NCBI GenBank assembly: GCA_041393415.1
Contig: JAWKKE010000001.1
Span: 744,001-808,000, forward strand
Source: Thermoleophilia bacterium
Lineage (GTDB): Bacteria > Actinomycetota > Thermoleophilia > UBA2241
Length of the DNA stretch: 64,000 nucleotides
Direction of reading: 5' to 3'
Below, piece by piece: positions 43,050 through 50,493 of the stretch. Every line of letters begins with the position of its first letter. Within the stretch, counting starts at the first letter, position 1. The position numbers and the translations under genes are program-made. The notes under the pieces were generated by a model, which saw nothing but the letters and a program-made list of their open reading frames with translations, was not told the origin of the DNA and ran no database searches.

Positions 43050-44291
43050 CTACATCTCTTCCGCGGCCTCACACGCCAATCTCACGCTGGCTTCGTGAAA
43101 TGCCTCGCATGTCTGCTGCGTCACCCTGTTCAGGATTCGCAGCACGATGATCGTGTCCAGAGTCGGCGCAACCGCGCCGAGAGCAGAACTGACTTGCGTC
43201 AGAGAGATACCGGCATTCTGGCCCGGATCAGACATCCCGGCATTGCTGGGGCCAGCCAGAAGCAGGTCGGTGTCGCCGAGCAACCCGAGCTTGAACAAGA
43301 CTCCCTTCGGGTTCGCATGGACGTTGTGACTGGCGAGCCTATAGTGAGCCCTCATGTGGTCAATGCCTGCGTCCTCCCGAATATCCCGGAACTTCGGGTC
43401 CTTCAGACCAAGCGCATCGGCTGCCCACCCGTATTGCCGGTCGAAATCCGCACCGTACTTCGCGACCAGTTCAGCGTGCCGTCGACGAGTCGCAGCCAGT
43501 TCCGCATCACTCATACGCTCGTAGCCAAGCTTCTCGCGACACTCATCGTAGTCCCGCACCGCTCTTGCCGACTCAACGGCTTCGTGGTCAACGTATCTCT
43601 GAGCGACCAGCTCTCCGTGATGTCGGAGGAACAGCGCCACCGCGGCAATCTCGTGAAGGGTACGCCAGCGCGCCATCGCACCATCCGAGAACCCCTCAGC
43701 GAGCAGGCAGATGATCTCGTCTGTCACCTGGCACGCCCTCGCGTGCAGTCGCAACAGCACGTCGCAAAGCACGGGGGATTCCGTCTGCTCACAGCGTCTC
43801 AGAGTCGTGTTGACGAGATCGCCAAACTCACGCGACACGGTGAGCAGCATGCGCAGTAGGTCAATGCCTTCACCCCATCGCCCGTGGAGCCGATCGCGGA
43901 AGCCGTCGCGCTCCAGCAGTTGCCTCTCCTGCTCCAGCGCCCAACTCTCGCGAAGACTGGCGAGGATCAGCTCGGACGCTTTGTCGCCGACATCGTCGAC
44001 GATTGCTGATACACCCTCTGTCATGAACGTGTCGAGGCGACCATCGATCCGCGCCAGATCAGCTGCAGTGATCCGTACCTCCGTACGCTCGTTTCCCATA
44101 CCGTCGTCGAATGAGAACGAGTCGCCTGCGTCGTCCTTCAGATGGCGAAAGAGATTCTCACGCTCCTCTTCCCCGACGGGAATGCCCATCGCAGCGAGCT
44201 TCTCAGTGATGACGGTCGCTGCGATTCTGTAGGGAACATCCGCAAGTTCGTGGTCGAGAATGCGCTGATACGATCCCTCGTATTCCCACAC
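43050..44291 (-). CDS. DUF5677-family protein
   Basis: 413 residues from the GTG at 44291 (GGGAGGGG upstream); the frame is open 32 codons further. The N-terminal 150 residues are helical (AATVITEKLAAMGIPVGEEE, RIDGRLDTFMTEGVSAIVDD). The C-terminal region carries the DUF5677 pattern: LRLHARACQVTDEIICLLAE, GFSDGAMARWRTLHEIAAVA, then YRLASHNVHANPKGV. Its role is unknown; the family occurs on islands and is a recurrent accessory. Convergent with the integrase (24 bp between stops), it forms the right-hand cargo with the nuclease-ImmA gene. Confidence 0.75.
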   Translation of the reverse strand: MWEYEGSYQRILDHELADVPYRIAATVITEKLAAMGIPVGEEERENLFRHLKDDAGDSFSFDDGMGNERTEVRITAADLARIDGRLDTFMTEGVSAIVDDVGDKASELILASLRESWALEQERQLLERDGFRDRLHGRWGEGIDLLRMLLTVSREFGDLVNTTLRRCEQTESPVLCDVLLRLHARACQVTDEIICLLAEGFSDGAMARWRTLHEIAAVALFLRHHGELVAQRYVDHEAVESARAVRDYDECREKLGYERMSDAELAATRRRHAELVAKYGADFDRQYGWAADALGLKDPKFRDIREDAGIDHMRAHYRLASHNVHANPKGVLFKLGLLGDTDLLLAGPSNAGMSDPGQNAGISLTQVSSALGAVAPTLDTIIVLRILNRVTQQTCEAFHEASVRLACEAAEEM

Positions 44292-44787
44292 AGTGACCCC
44301 TCCCGTCCGGCCGAGGCATCTCCCCGGCACGATGGCTGCTTGCCCCGACGCACGCAGGACAGCTCGCAGCGGCGTTCCGCTCCGCAACGAGCTTGACGCC
44401 CGGACTCATCATCCACGAACACGATCTTGTCCGAAGAGGTGTACAGAGCCATCGCCAAGGTTCAGCGATTACGCTAGCATTCCCCCGTGCAGGACCGAAC
44501 GGTACCCAGCGTGGTGGAGGGCACCGCCGATGTCACCGTCATATGTATCTCGCGACACCTCAACCTCGTTGGCGACAAACAAGACTGTTCCATGAAGTAC
44601 TGCACGCGGGTCGAACGCCACGAGCGTCGATCCTGGCCGTCCAACGATCACGCAGACTGCGAGCGCCTGGCGCGCCAACCCGCCATCGCTGCCAAAGCCA
44701 ACGAGGGCGCGACCATTCCACAACCCACCTCACCAGCTAGGCCGCGACAGGCGATCCGCCAACTTGGAGAGAGTCATGCGTACCTAG
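44292..44787. other. Spacer of 496 bp, possible small gene
   Basis: The minus-strand frame 44469-44723 (84 codons from a TTG after GAGGTGGG) could encode a small protein containing AVCVIVGRPGSTLVAFDPRA and VANEVEVSRDTYDGDI. The spacing signal is poor and no family is recognised, so I leave it as a possible gene only. No other structure seen. Confidence 0.3.
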
Positions 44788-46137
44788 CTAGACCCACAGA
44801 TCGCCCAGGAGGTCCCCTAGTTTGATCGGACGGGATCCGTACTTGAGAATCCCCAGTCCCTCAAGCCGAATGCCGACAACAGCTCGCGAAACATCGAAGA
44901 GCCCGGCCAGTCGTCGTAGCGTGACGTGCAGGTTCTGTACATTGCATGGCTGACTGTCTACGAACAGAGCGCCGAAACCCTTGTCCACAATGCCGAGCTC
45001 TCCAGCTACAGTAGCGAAGGCGCTCAGAAACGCTTCCTGTGGCAGCAACAGGCATCCCGCGAGGTAGTTGGCCTGCCACTCCAGCCGGCCTACTTCAGAG
45101 GCTTGCGTCCAGGTATCTCCATCTAGCCCAAAGTCGCTTTCTTGACAGAACTCGCGCCGCATGTACTCCCCGTGTTTCAGGATGTGGTGGGACAACTCGT
45201 GGGCGAGGGTGAACCTCCATCTCACGGGCGACTGGTTCCGCACGAATAGCTCTATACGCAGCGGATCGAATGAGATGGCACCTAGGACCTCCTCTGAGAA
45301 TGCCTCTCTGCCGCCGGCTGGGTGCTCAACAAGCTCCAAGCCGCTTCGTCGGTTCTCGAGTTCAACTACTCTCTTGAGCGACGTTGGGCCGCTCTGGTAC
45401 CCCGTCCGTTCGAGAGTCTCTCTGGCCCGGTCCTCGATGTAATCGGTCGGAAGGAAGGGGACAATACTGCTGCCTCGGGATTCCCTGTTCTGCAGTCGCG
45501 CGACTTCTTGCTGTTGAAGGCCAGAACGCGACACAACATCTCCGATAATCTTTCGCAGAGAGTTAGTCGCTATTTCTGGAGTAAGGCAGTACAGATCGTA
45601 GAAATGACTTCGGAATGATGCTTGCGTAATGGCAGACTCTATTCGCTCTCTACTATCGATCTCTTTCGAAGTCGAGATTGTGGATGCCGAACGCCTGAGT
45701 TCCCATTTGAACTGATCGCCGTCGAAGTACCTCAGAACAGCGAGTTTCTTTGATTTGGCGAATGCGAGGGCGCCAGACTGAAGGGCAGTTCGTGTAGCAA
45801 GTATGCCTTTGACGTTCGCACCTGTTACTTGATCGATCTTCTGGTAGAACTCCTCAACATCGTCAACCGGAACCAAGTGACTGTAGTTCTTGCACTCGAC
45901 CAGAACGACCAGCGAAGGTTCCTCCTCTCCCGGAAGGCTGATCTCCACGGCAATATCAAAGACGATGTCGCTGCCCCGCGCAGCGGAGTGGTAGGGCTGC
46001 TTGCGAAGCACTCTGCAACACTCTGCCTTCGCCCAGAATCTCCCGGCCTCTATCTCGCCTTCCAAGAGCTCCGCGATCCTGACCTCCAGCGCGTCGCCGC
46101 GCGCTACGGTGCTCTGTTGGCCCTTTGTCTTGCTCAC
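44788..46137 (-). CDS. Restriction-endonuclease-like / ImmA-IrrE metalloprotease fusion (putative defence)
   Basis: 449 residues from the GTG at 46137 (AGGAG upstream); an ATG 12 codons earlier is less likely. Residues about 15-150 look like a PD-(D/E)XK domain: GSDIVFDIAVEISLPGEEEP, VVLVECKNYSHLVPVDDVEE (D...E-C-K), KGILATRTALQSGALAFAKS, as in Mrr-like enzymes. After a linker with RKIIGDVVSRSGLQQQEVAR, the region 230-400 is an ImmA/IrrE peptidase with the zinc motif FTLAHELSHHILKHGE (HExxH form HELSH) and LEWQANYLAGCLLLPQEAFL with the third ligand Glu. Nuclease fused to a protease that in phages cleaves repressors suggests a damage- or phage-triggered switch. Adjacent to the tRNA attachment site. 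Confidence 0.8.
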   Translation of the reverse strand: MSKTKGQQSTVARGDALEVRIAELLEGEIEAGRFWAKAECCRVLRKQPYHSAARGSDIVFDIAVEISLPGEEEPSLVVLVECKNYSHLVPVDDVEEFYQKIDQVTGANVKGILATRTALQSGALAFAKSKKLAVLRYFDGDQFKWELRRSASTISTSKEIDSRERIESAITQASFRSHFYDLYCLTPEIATNSLRKIIGDVVSRSGLQQQEVARLQNRESRGSSIVPFLPTDYIEDRARETLERTGYQSGPTSLKRVVELENRRSGLELVEHPAGGREAFSEEVLGAISFDPLRIELFVRNQSPVRWRFTLAHELSHHILKHGEYMRREFCQESDFGLDGDTWTQASEVGRLEWQANYLAGCLLLPQEAFLSAFATVAGELGIVDKGFGALFVDSQPCNVQNLHVTLRRLAGLFDVSRAVVGIRLEGLGILKYGSRPIKLGDLLGDLWV

Positions 46138-46360
46138 TGTGGCTGCTCCTAGCGAGGGCCGTGGACGGCGCATGACTGGTCTGCTGCCGTCCGCACAGTC
46201 CGTCTACCGCGACTCGACTCTTCTGCATGTGACCCTACCACCAGCCCGACAGGCATCCATGCAGACTGGACGTGCACGCGAGGAGGCCCGGCAGTCGTGC
46301 CTGCGAGGGTGGGTCGCGCCTCCTGCCGCCACAGCCACTGCATGCCGCCTTGTGCGCGAC

Positions 46361-46540
46361 TGTAGCGATGCCTCTCGTCAGCAGAATGTCGGCCGAATGT
46401 CGGCGTGGGCCTTCCGCGGCGCCCAAACGAGGCCACCGACGCCGAACGCCCCAGCACGGCGGCGCCCGGTGCAGCACCAAACAGCAGGGTGGGTGGTGCC
46501 CCCGGCTGGAATCGAACCAGCGACACCAGGTTTAGGAAAC
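46361..46540. repeat. Right attachment site of element A: 3' flank plus tRNA-Arg 3' half
   Basis: Repeats 22581-22760 at roughly 80 percent by eye, rising to identity over the tRNA part (46494-46540). The flank contains GTCGGccgaatGTCGG, the inverse of the CCGAC-N6-CCGAC spacer motif. The 46138-46360 stretch before it shows no gene. Confidence 0.85.
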
Positions 46541-46569
46541 CTGTGCTCTATCCACTGAGCTACGAGGGC
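46494..46569 (-). tRNA. tRNA-Arg(CCT)
   Basis: The minus strand folds as a normal 76-base tRNA with encoded CCA: acceptor GCCCTCG/CGGGGGC (one G-T pair), D-arm GCTC...GAGC, anticodon arm CAGGT-TTCCTAA-ACCTG with anticodon CCT (reads AGG), variable loop GTGTC, T-arm GCTGG-TTCGATT-CCAGC, discriminator A. It is the only complete copy; partial copies at 22714-22760 (3' part) and 51907-51945 (5' part) flank it. The shared core tttaggaaac (46531-46540) lies over the anticodon loop and 3' strand of the anticodon stem. Confidence 0.95.
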
Positions 46570-46655
46570 AAAGTGCTGATTTGCAGGGATTTGTCTCTGC
46601 GGTGGCCCCGCAAAGGGTACCACAAGTTGCTAATTGGCTGCTAAATCTGCAGGAA
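46541..46655. repeat. tRNA-Arg 5' half and 5' flank, copy 1
   Basis: Bases 46541-46655 (tRNA 5' part, then aaagtgctgatttgcagg to ctgctaaatctgcagg) recur with changes at 51917-52033. The flank should include the tRNA promoter. Confidence 0.75.
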
Positions 46656-46869
46656 ACGCGGCGATGGCTATCGCGCCCGCCACTTGAGCAGAAACGAGCT
46701 GCGCCAGCCCGGCCACACCGGCGACGGCTGCGATCACCGCAGCGGCCACGCCGACAATCAGATCAGCGGTCCGCCAGATCTTGCAGTTGGCGAACTGCGA
46801 CTCGGACGCCCAGAGGCAGGCTTCGTATGCCCGGCTCGCCTCGGCATCGAGTTCCTCGACTTGCGACAC
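46630..46869 (-). CDS. Small membrane protein (SLATT-like), C-terminus set by the element end
   Basis: 79 residues from the GTG at 46869 (AAGGGGGG upstream). An N-terminal charged helix, DAEASRAYEACLWASESQFA, leads into NCKIWRTADLIVGVAAAVIA and AVAGVAGLAQLV, two close hydrophobic helices, the order seen in SLATT-type pore-forming effectors. The final residues DLAAN and the stop come from the end repeat of element B, so the protein is probably shortened. Divergent from the six-gene operon, with 116 bp of shared upstream region. Confidence 0.5.
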   Translation of the reverse strand: MSQVEELDAEASRAYEACLWASESQFANCKIWRTADLIVGVAAAVIAAVAGVAGLAQLVSAQVAGAIAIAAFPADLAAN

Positions 46870-46985
46870 CCCGGATTCCCCCCTTCAAGCAGCGCGCCTT
46901 CTGCTGAGCGTCCGTCTGTGGCTCAGTATATGCTCGGCTCGTCCTGCGAGAACGAGGAAAGTCGCAGCCAGACGGGGGGCGTTCG

Positions 46986-47510
46986 ATGGGACTGACGGAG
47001 GACATCATTGCGACCGCATGCGCGGTGGCGACGGCAGGGACGAGCCGGATAGCGGCCTGCGCGCGAAGCGGCGCAAGCTGTGAGGGCTGGCTGAAGGTCG
47101 AGCTGTTGCACGCCCTGGACGGGCTGCCGGGGGTCGTGGTGACCCCCGAGGTGGGCAACGTCGACCTCACCGTCCGCCGGGGAGACGAGCTGGTTCTCTG
47201 CGAACTCAAGACCTTCCCGACAAACTACGGCCGCGCCGGCAAGCCGATCACCAACTTCATCGCCGGCGTAGTGCGCGACCTGGAGAAGCTCGCCTCGCGA
47301 ACCGACGAGAAGACGAGAGGCCTAGCGATCTGGATGGCGTACTACATCCCCGAGCCCGTACCGCCGCAGTGGCCGGAGCACCTGGCCAAGGTGAGGCGTG
47401 CCGCCGCCGAGCAGCTCCACGTCGAGAAGATCCGGCTCGATGGCCCGCGGTTCGCGCACCTGTACGTGATGCTCGCAAGACAGACAGACAGCAGCCGGAG
47501 GCGCTCGTGA
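46986..47510 (+). CDS. PD-(D/E)XK-type nuclease, gene 1 of the element B operon
   Basis: 174 residues from the ATG at 46986 (GGGGGGC upstream). An N-terminal helix (about residues 1-25) precedes the probable nuclease core: Glu33/Glu39 in CEGWLKVELLHAL, Asp60 in VGNVDLTVRRGDE and E73-x-K75 in LVLCELKTFPTNY, the D...E-x-K arrangement of PD-(D/E)XK enzymes. A helix with NFIAGVVRDLEKLASRTDEK follows, then a final beta region (RLDGPRFAHLYVML). It probably cuts DNA or senses ends. The stop overlaps the GTG of gene 2 (GTGA). Confidence 0.65.
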   Translation: MGLTEDIIATACAVATAGTSRIAACARSGASCEGWLKVELLHALDGLPGVVVTPEVGNVDLTVRRGDELVLCELKTFPTNYGRAGKPITNFIAGVVRDLEKLASRTDEKTRGLAIWMAYYIPEPVPPQWPEHLAKVRRAAAEQLHVEKIRLDGPRFAHLYVMLARQTDSSRRRS

Positions 47511-48082
47511 TCACGGCCCAGATCCTCAAGAAGCAGCGGGACCGGCTGCGGCTCGACGACGCGGATTGGCAGGCGCACCAGCAGCTGAAGGCCAAGTTCG
47601 CTGCGGCGCGCAAGCAGAGGGACCCGATGTACCTCACGGAGAGCGAGTTCTTCGAGGTCGCCCACTGGAAGCTCATCAACCAGTACGGGCGGGCGAAGCG
47701 CTACCTAGAGAGCAACTCGGCAGAGCGCATCGAGGCCATCACGAGCCGCGCCCTCAGCTTCCGCGACCCGGACCCCGACATCGAGATGGTCGGCCGCGTC
47801 ACCATGCTGCGCGTCCTCCCCGGCGTCGGCATGGGCGTCGCCTCTGCGATCCTCGCCCTCTGCTTCCCGGAGCAGTACGCCCCGATCGACTTCCGCGTCT
47901 GGCGCCAGCTGTTCGACTCCGACCTGAGCATGTTCGAGGTCCCGGAGTACCGGCGGTATCTCAAGAGGCTGCGCGAGCTGGCAGACGAACTGGCATCGCT
48001 CGATCCCGCCAACGACTGGCCCATCCAGCTCGTCGACTACTTCGCCTGGGAGTACGACGCCGCGACCTCCAAGGCGGGCTGA
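47507..48082 (+). CDS. HhH-GPD glycosylase-like protein, gene 2 of the element B operon
   Basis: 191 residues from the GTG at 47507 (GGAGG upstream). The diagnostic part is VTMLRVLPGVGMGVASAILA (helix-hairpin-helix, about 98-117) followed by ALCFPEQYAPIDFRVWRQLF, where Asp128 sits where HhH-GPD glycosylases keep their catalytic Asp. The N-terminal half is charged and helical (AHQQLKAKFAAARKQRDPMY). The protein is shorter than true base-excision enzymes and has no iron-sulfur cluster. It may recognise altered bases in foreign DNA. The TGA overlaps the ATG of gene 3 (TGATG). Confidence 0.6.
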   Translation: MITAQILKKQRDRLRLDDADWQAHQQLKAKFAAARKQRDPMYLTESEFFEVAHWKLINQYGRAKRYLESNSAERIEAITSRALSFRDPDPDIEMVGRVTMLRVLPGVGMGVASAILALCFPEQYAPIDFRVWRQLFDSDLSMFEVPEYRRYLKRLRELADELASLDPANDWPIQLVDYFAWEYDAATSKAG

Positions 48083-48858
48083 TGCAGGACCGGTACTTCG
48101 GCGACATCGGCGACTTCGCCAAGTACGGGCTGCTGCGCGCGGTCACGGCGGGCCAGCCGTCGCTCAGCCTCGCGGTGCTCTGGTACCTCGTGCCCGACGA
48201 GTCCCACACGAAGGACGGCCGCCACATCGACTACCTCGAACCGACGACCACGAACCTCGCCCGCTTCCGGACCTGCGATCCTGAGCTCTACGATCGGCTC
48301 GGCGACCTCGTGCGAGGTGGCCGCCGCGACGTCTCTGCGGTCCCGGAACATCTCCTACTCCCTGAGGGAACCGTCTACCACGCCACTCCGCTGGACTTCT
48401 CCACAGTGCCCTGGGCCACACGGGCGGCGCTACGCCAGCGCTGGCTCGGAAGCGCCATCGACACGGGCGCCCGCGCGGACATCATGTTCCTCGACCCCGA
48501 CAACGGTCTCGAGGTGGGCTGCGACGCCTGCGATGCCGCAGGACCCAAGTACGCCTACTACGACGACCTCTCGGGAATCTCGACTGGCCAAACGCTGATC
48601 GTCTATCAGCACGCGACCCGCACCGGGACCTTCGAGGAGCAGCTCGAGGGCCGCATGAACGACCTGGGGCGTTGCCTTCGCCGGCCGCAGGAGAACCTCC
48701 TGGCCATGCGCTGGCGGCGCGTGAGCCCACGCGCCTTCATCTTCGCCCTGGCCGATTCACACCGTGCTGTGATCCTCCACAGGCTCGGGGCGATGCTCGC
48801 CTCACCGTGGGGCGGGAACTTCGAGCTCGTGCGTTCCGAACTCCTCCAAGAAGCCTGA
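48082..48858 (+). CDS. Uncharacterised FLDPDNGLE-family protein, gene 3 of the element B operon
   Basis: 258 residues. It opens MQDRYFGDIGDFAKYGLLR, then SLAVLWYLVPDESHTKDGRH, and has IMFLDPDNGLEVGCD at about 134-148, resembling motif IV-like segments of Rossmann methyltransferases (compare TcmP/three-Cys partner proteins), followed by TLIVYQHATRTG and a C-terminal fold-closing region (SPRAFIFALADSHRAVILHR). This is a recognisable conserved family found near mobile genes but, as far as I know, without assigned function. It starts and ends in TGATG overlaps with its neighbours, so translation is coupled. Confidence 0.55.
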   Translation: MQDRYFGDIGDFAKYGLLRAVTAGQPSLSLAVLWYLVPDESHTKDGRHIDYLEPTTTNLARFRTCDPELYDRLGDLVRGGRRDVSAVPEHLLLPEGTVYHATPLDFSTVPWATRAALRQRWLGSAIDTGARADIMFLDPDNGLEVGCDACDAAGPKYAYYDDLSGISTGQTLIVYQHATRTGTFEEQLEGRMNDLGRCLRRPQENLLAMRWRRVSPRAFIFALADSHRAVILHRLGAMLASPWGGNFELVRSELLQEA

Positions 48859-49412
48859 TGGCTGACTCGGTCTTCTCAGCACTGCCGGCACAGACCCAGA
48901 GCGTGCTGGCGCAGCTCTCAGCCGCGGTCGAGGGCGTCCAACCCACCAGTCTCAGGTCCTGGAAGATCGAGCCGACGGTGCTGTTGGGAGAGACCGCCGC
49001 CGCCGGCCTCCTGCGAGAAGTTTCGGACTGGGCCGGCACGGGTCAGGCGTGTCTGTACTACCTGGAGTGCCGCTCGGCCGACATCGACCTCGACAAGGTC
49101 GAAGAGGCCTTCGTCCACGCAAAGGCGCGGAAAGCGCCGGCGCGTGCCTACCCGCGTCTGAACTCGCCGGGCGCTTGCCTCTACGTCGGGTGCTCCCGGT
49201 CTTTGGCGAAGCGGCTCAGGGAGCATCTCGGCTACGGCGCGGAAACGACCTACGCGCTGCAGCTGGCGCACTGGGCGATCCCGCTCTCGCTGCAGCTGGG
49301 CTTCTTCTGCGCGAAGTACACGGAGGAGACTCCTCCCGGCGTCATGCAAGCTCTCGAGGACACGCTGTGGGGAATCCGACGGCCGATGTTCGGTCGCAGA
49401 GGCGCCAAGTAG
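48858..49412 (+). CDS. GIY-YIG-like nuclease, gene 4 of the element B operon
   Basis: 184 residues from the ATG at 48858. The nuclease-like part: CLYYLECR (about 65-72, the GIY position), then, after an unusually long 30-residue insertion, GACLYVGCSRSLAKRLREHL (YIG position and conserved Arg, about 105-124), and E167 in MQALEDTLWGIRRPMFGRRG, where GIY-YIG enzymes keep the metal-binding Glu. The first 60 residues form a separate helical domain (QSVLAQLSAAVEGVQPTSLR). The insertion makes the assignment less than certain. A 53 bp spacer follows before gene 5, the largest in the operon. Confidence 0.55.
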   Translation: MADSVFSALPAQTQSVLAQLSAAVEGVQPTSLRSWKIEPTVLLGETAAAGLLREVSDWAGTGQACLYYLECRSADIDLDKVEEAFVHAKARKAPARAYPRLNSPGACLYVGCSRSLAKRLREHLGYGAETTYALQLAHWAIPLSLQLGFFCAKYTEETPPGVMQALEDTLWGIRRPMFGRRGAK

Positions 49413-49465
49413 AAACGGCCCGCGAGCCACCACACAAGTCAGTGCTACTGAAGGAGCAAGCGCAT

Positions 49466-50485
49466 ATGGGATACGACACGGTCGACGAGAGCCTGCAGCG
49501 GGGCGTTGCCCCGGAGTTCATAGGGCACCTCACCTCCGGGGTGCTTCTCCCGGTGCTCGAGCGGGTGCGGCACGACGACACGCTGACCCTGGAGATCAGG
49601 AACGGCTACGTCGACGTCTACTACCGCGGCGGGCGCGTGCTCGGCATCCACGGCAACGGCAGGTCAGGGCGCTTCCGCGCAGAGTTCGACATGAACTACT
49701 GCAACATCGACCCGGCCTACTGCCCGACTCTGCCAAAGGAGCCAGCGAAGAGCATCGCCTCGGAGGACGACGCCCGCGAGTGGGTCGAGGCGCTTGCCTC
49801 CTACAAGCAGGTCATGGACGTCTTCTTCTCCGACCACCCGAAACTCGAGCGCGAGTTCCAGCAGAACGTCCTGCGCGACAACAACCGCCACCTCGTCGGC
49901 GAGCGCACCGAGTACACGATCCTCGACATCGAGTACGCTCAGTCGCCGCGCGCCTTCCCCGAGAACTCGAACTTCCGCTTCGACATGGTCGGCATGCTCT
50001 GGCCGACGCCAGGCCGCAATCGGCGTAGCCGCCTCGCCACGCCCGTGCTCATCGAGATGAAGGCAGGTGACGGGGCGCTCGCCTCCCATGCGACGGGCGA
50101 CGGCAAGCGACTGCCGGGCCTCGCGAAGCACGTCGACGACATCGAGGCCTTCCTCGAGCCCGAGCCGCCGGCCGCGACCTCGCCGCGGTACGACCTGCTG
50201 CGCACCGAGCTGACGACCACGCTGCGCCTGAAGCAAGAACTCGGCCTGCCGTCCATCCCCAAGACGATGAAGACGCTGGAGATCGAGCAGTGGAACGACC
50301 GACCCCAGGTGCTCTTCATCCTCGCCAACCACCAGCCCGCTTCGACGATCCTCAAGAAGGAGCTCGCCAAGCTCCCGCCCCGGGTGCACGCCGACTACTT
50401 CGTCGCGAAGGTGTCCTACGCCGGCTACTCGCTGTTCTCTGACAACATCACGCCGCTCGACGATTTCATCGCCGAGATCGGCTGA
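49466..50485 (+). CDS. PD-(D/E)XK-type nuclease, gene 5 of the element B operon
   Basis: 339 residues from the ATG at 49466 (AAGGAG nine bases upstream). The N-terminal 145 residues are a distinct beta/helical domain (LTLEIRNGYVDVYYRGGRVL, DDAREWVEALASYKQVMDVF). The catalytic core is RTEYTILDIEYAQ (Glu149/156), NFRFDMVGMLWP (Asp173) and PVLIEMKAGDGAL (E197-x-K199). A C-terminal region (PQVLFILANHQPASTILKKE) resembles the rest of a restriction fold. Large nuclease of unknown target; the second in the operon. Confidence 0.65.
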   Translation: MGYDTVDESLQRGVAPEFIGHLTSGVLLPVLERVRHDDTLTLEIRNGYVDVYYRGGRVLGIHGNGRSGRFRAEFDMNYCNIDPAYCPTLPKEPAKSIASEDDAREWVEALASYKQVMDVFFSDHPKLEREFQQNVLRDNNRHLVGERTEYTILDIEYAQSPRAFPENSNFRFDMVGMLWPTPGRNRRSRLATPVLIEMKAGDGALASHATGDGKRLPGLAKHVDDIEAFLEPEPPAATSPRYDLLRTELTTTLRLKQELGLPSIPKTMKTLEIEQWNDRPQVLFILANHQPASTILKKELAKLPPRVHADYFVAKVSYAGYSLFSDNITPLDDFIAEIG

Positions 50486-50493
50486 GAGCGCCC

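Larger units (their letters stand above)
22751..46540. mobile_element. Element A: tRNA-Arg-integrated island, satellite-like core with defence-type cargo
   Basis: About 23.8 kb bounded by direct repeats of the tRNA-Arg 3' half with flank (22581-22760 and 46361-46540; core tttaggaaac at 22751-22760 and 46531-46540). Inside are a tyrosine integrase (41773) with an overlapping upstream gene, a divergent HTH gene, DnaB/AAA helicase, ParB-methylase and small-terminase-like gene, and a cargo of toxin-immunity, nuclease, RNase and membrane genes. The integrase/divergent replication/terS order resembles phage satellites of the PICI type. No capsid, portal or large terminase is present, and no conjugation genes. 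Boundaries are seen; element type is inferred. Confidence 0.75.
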
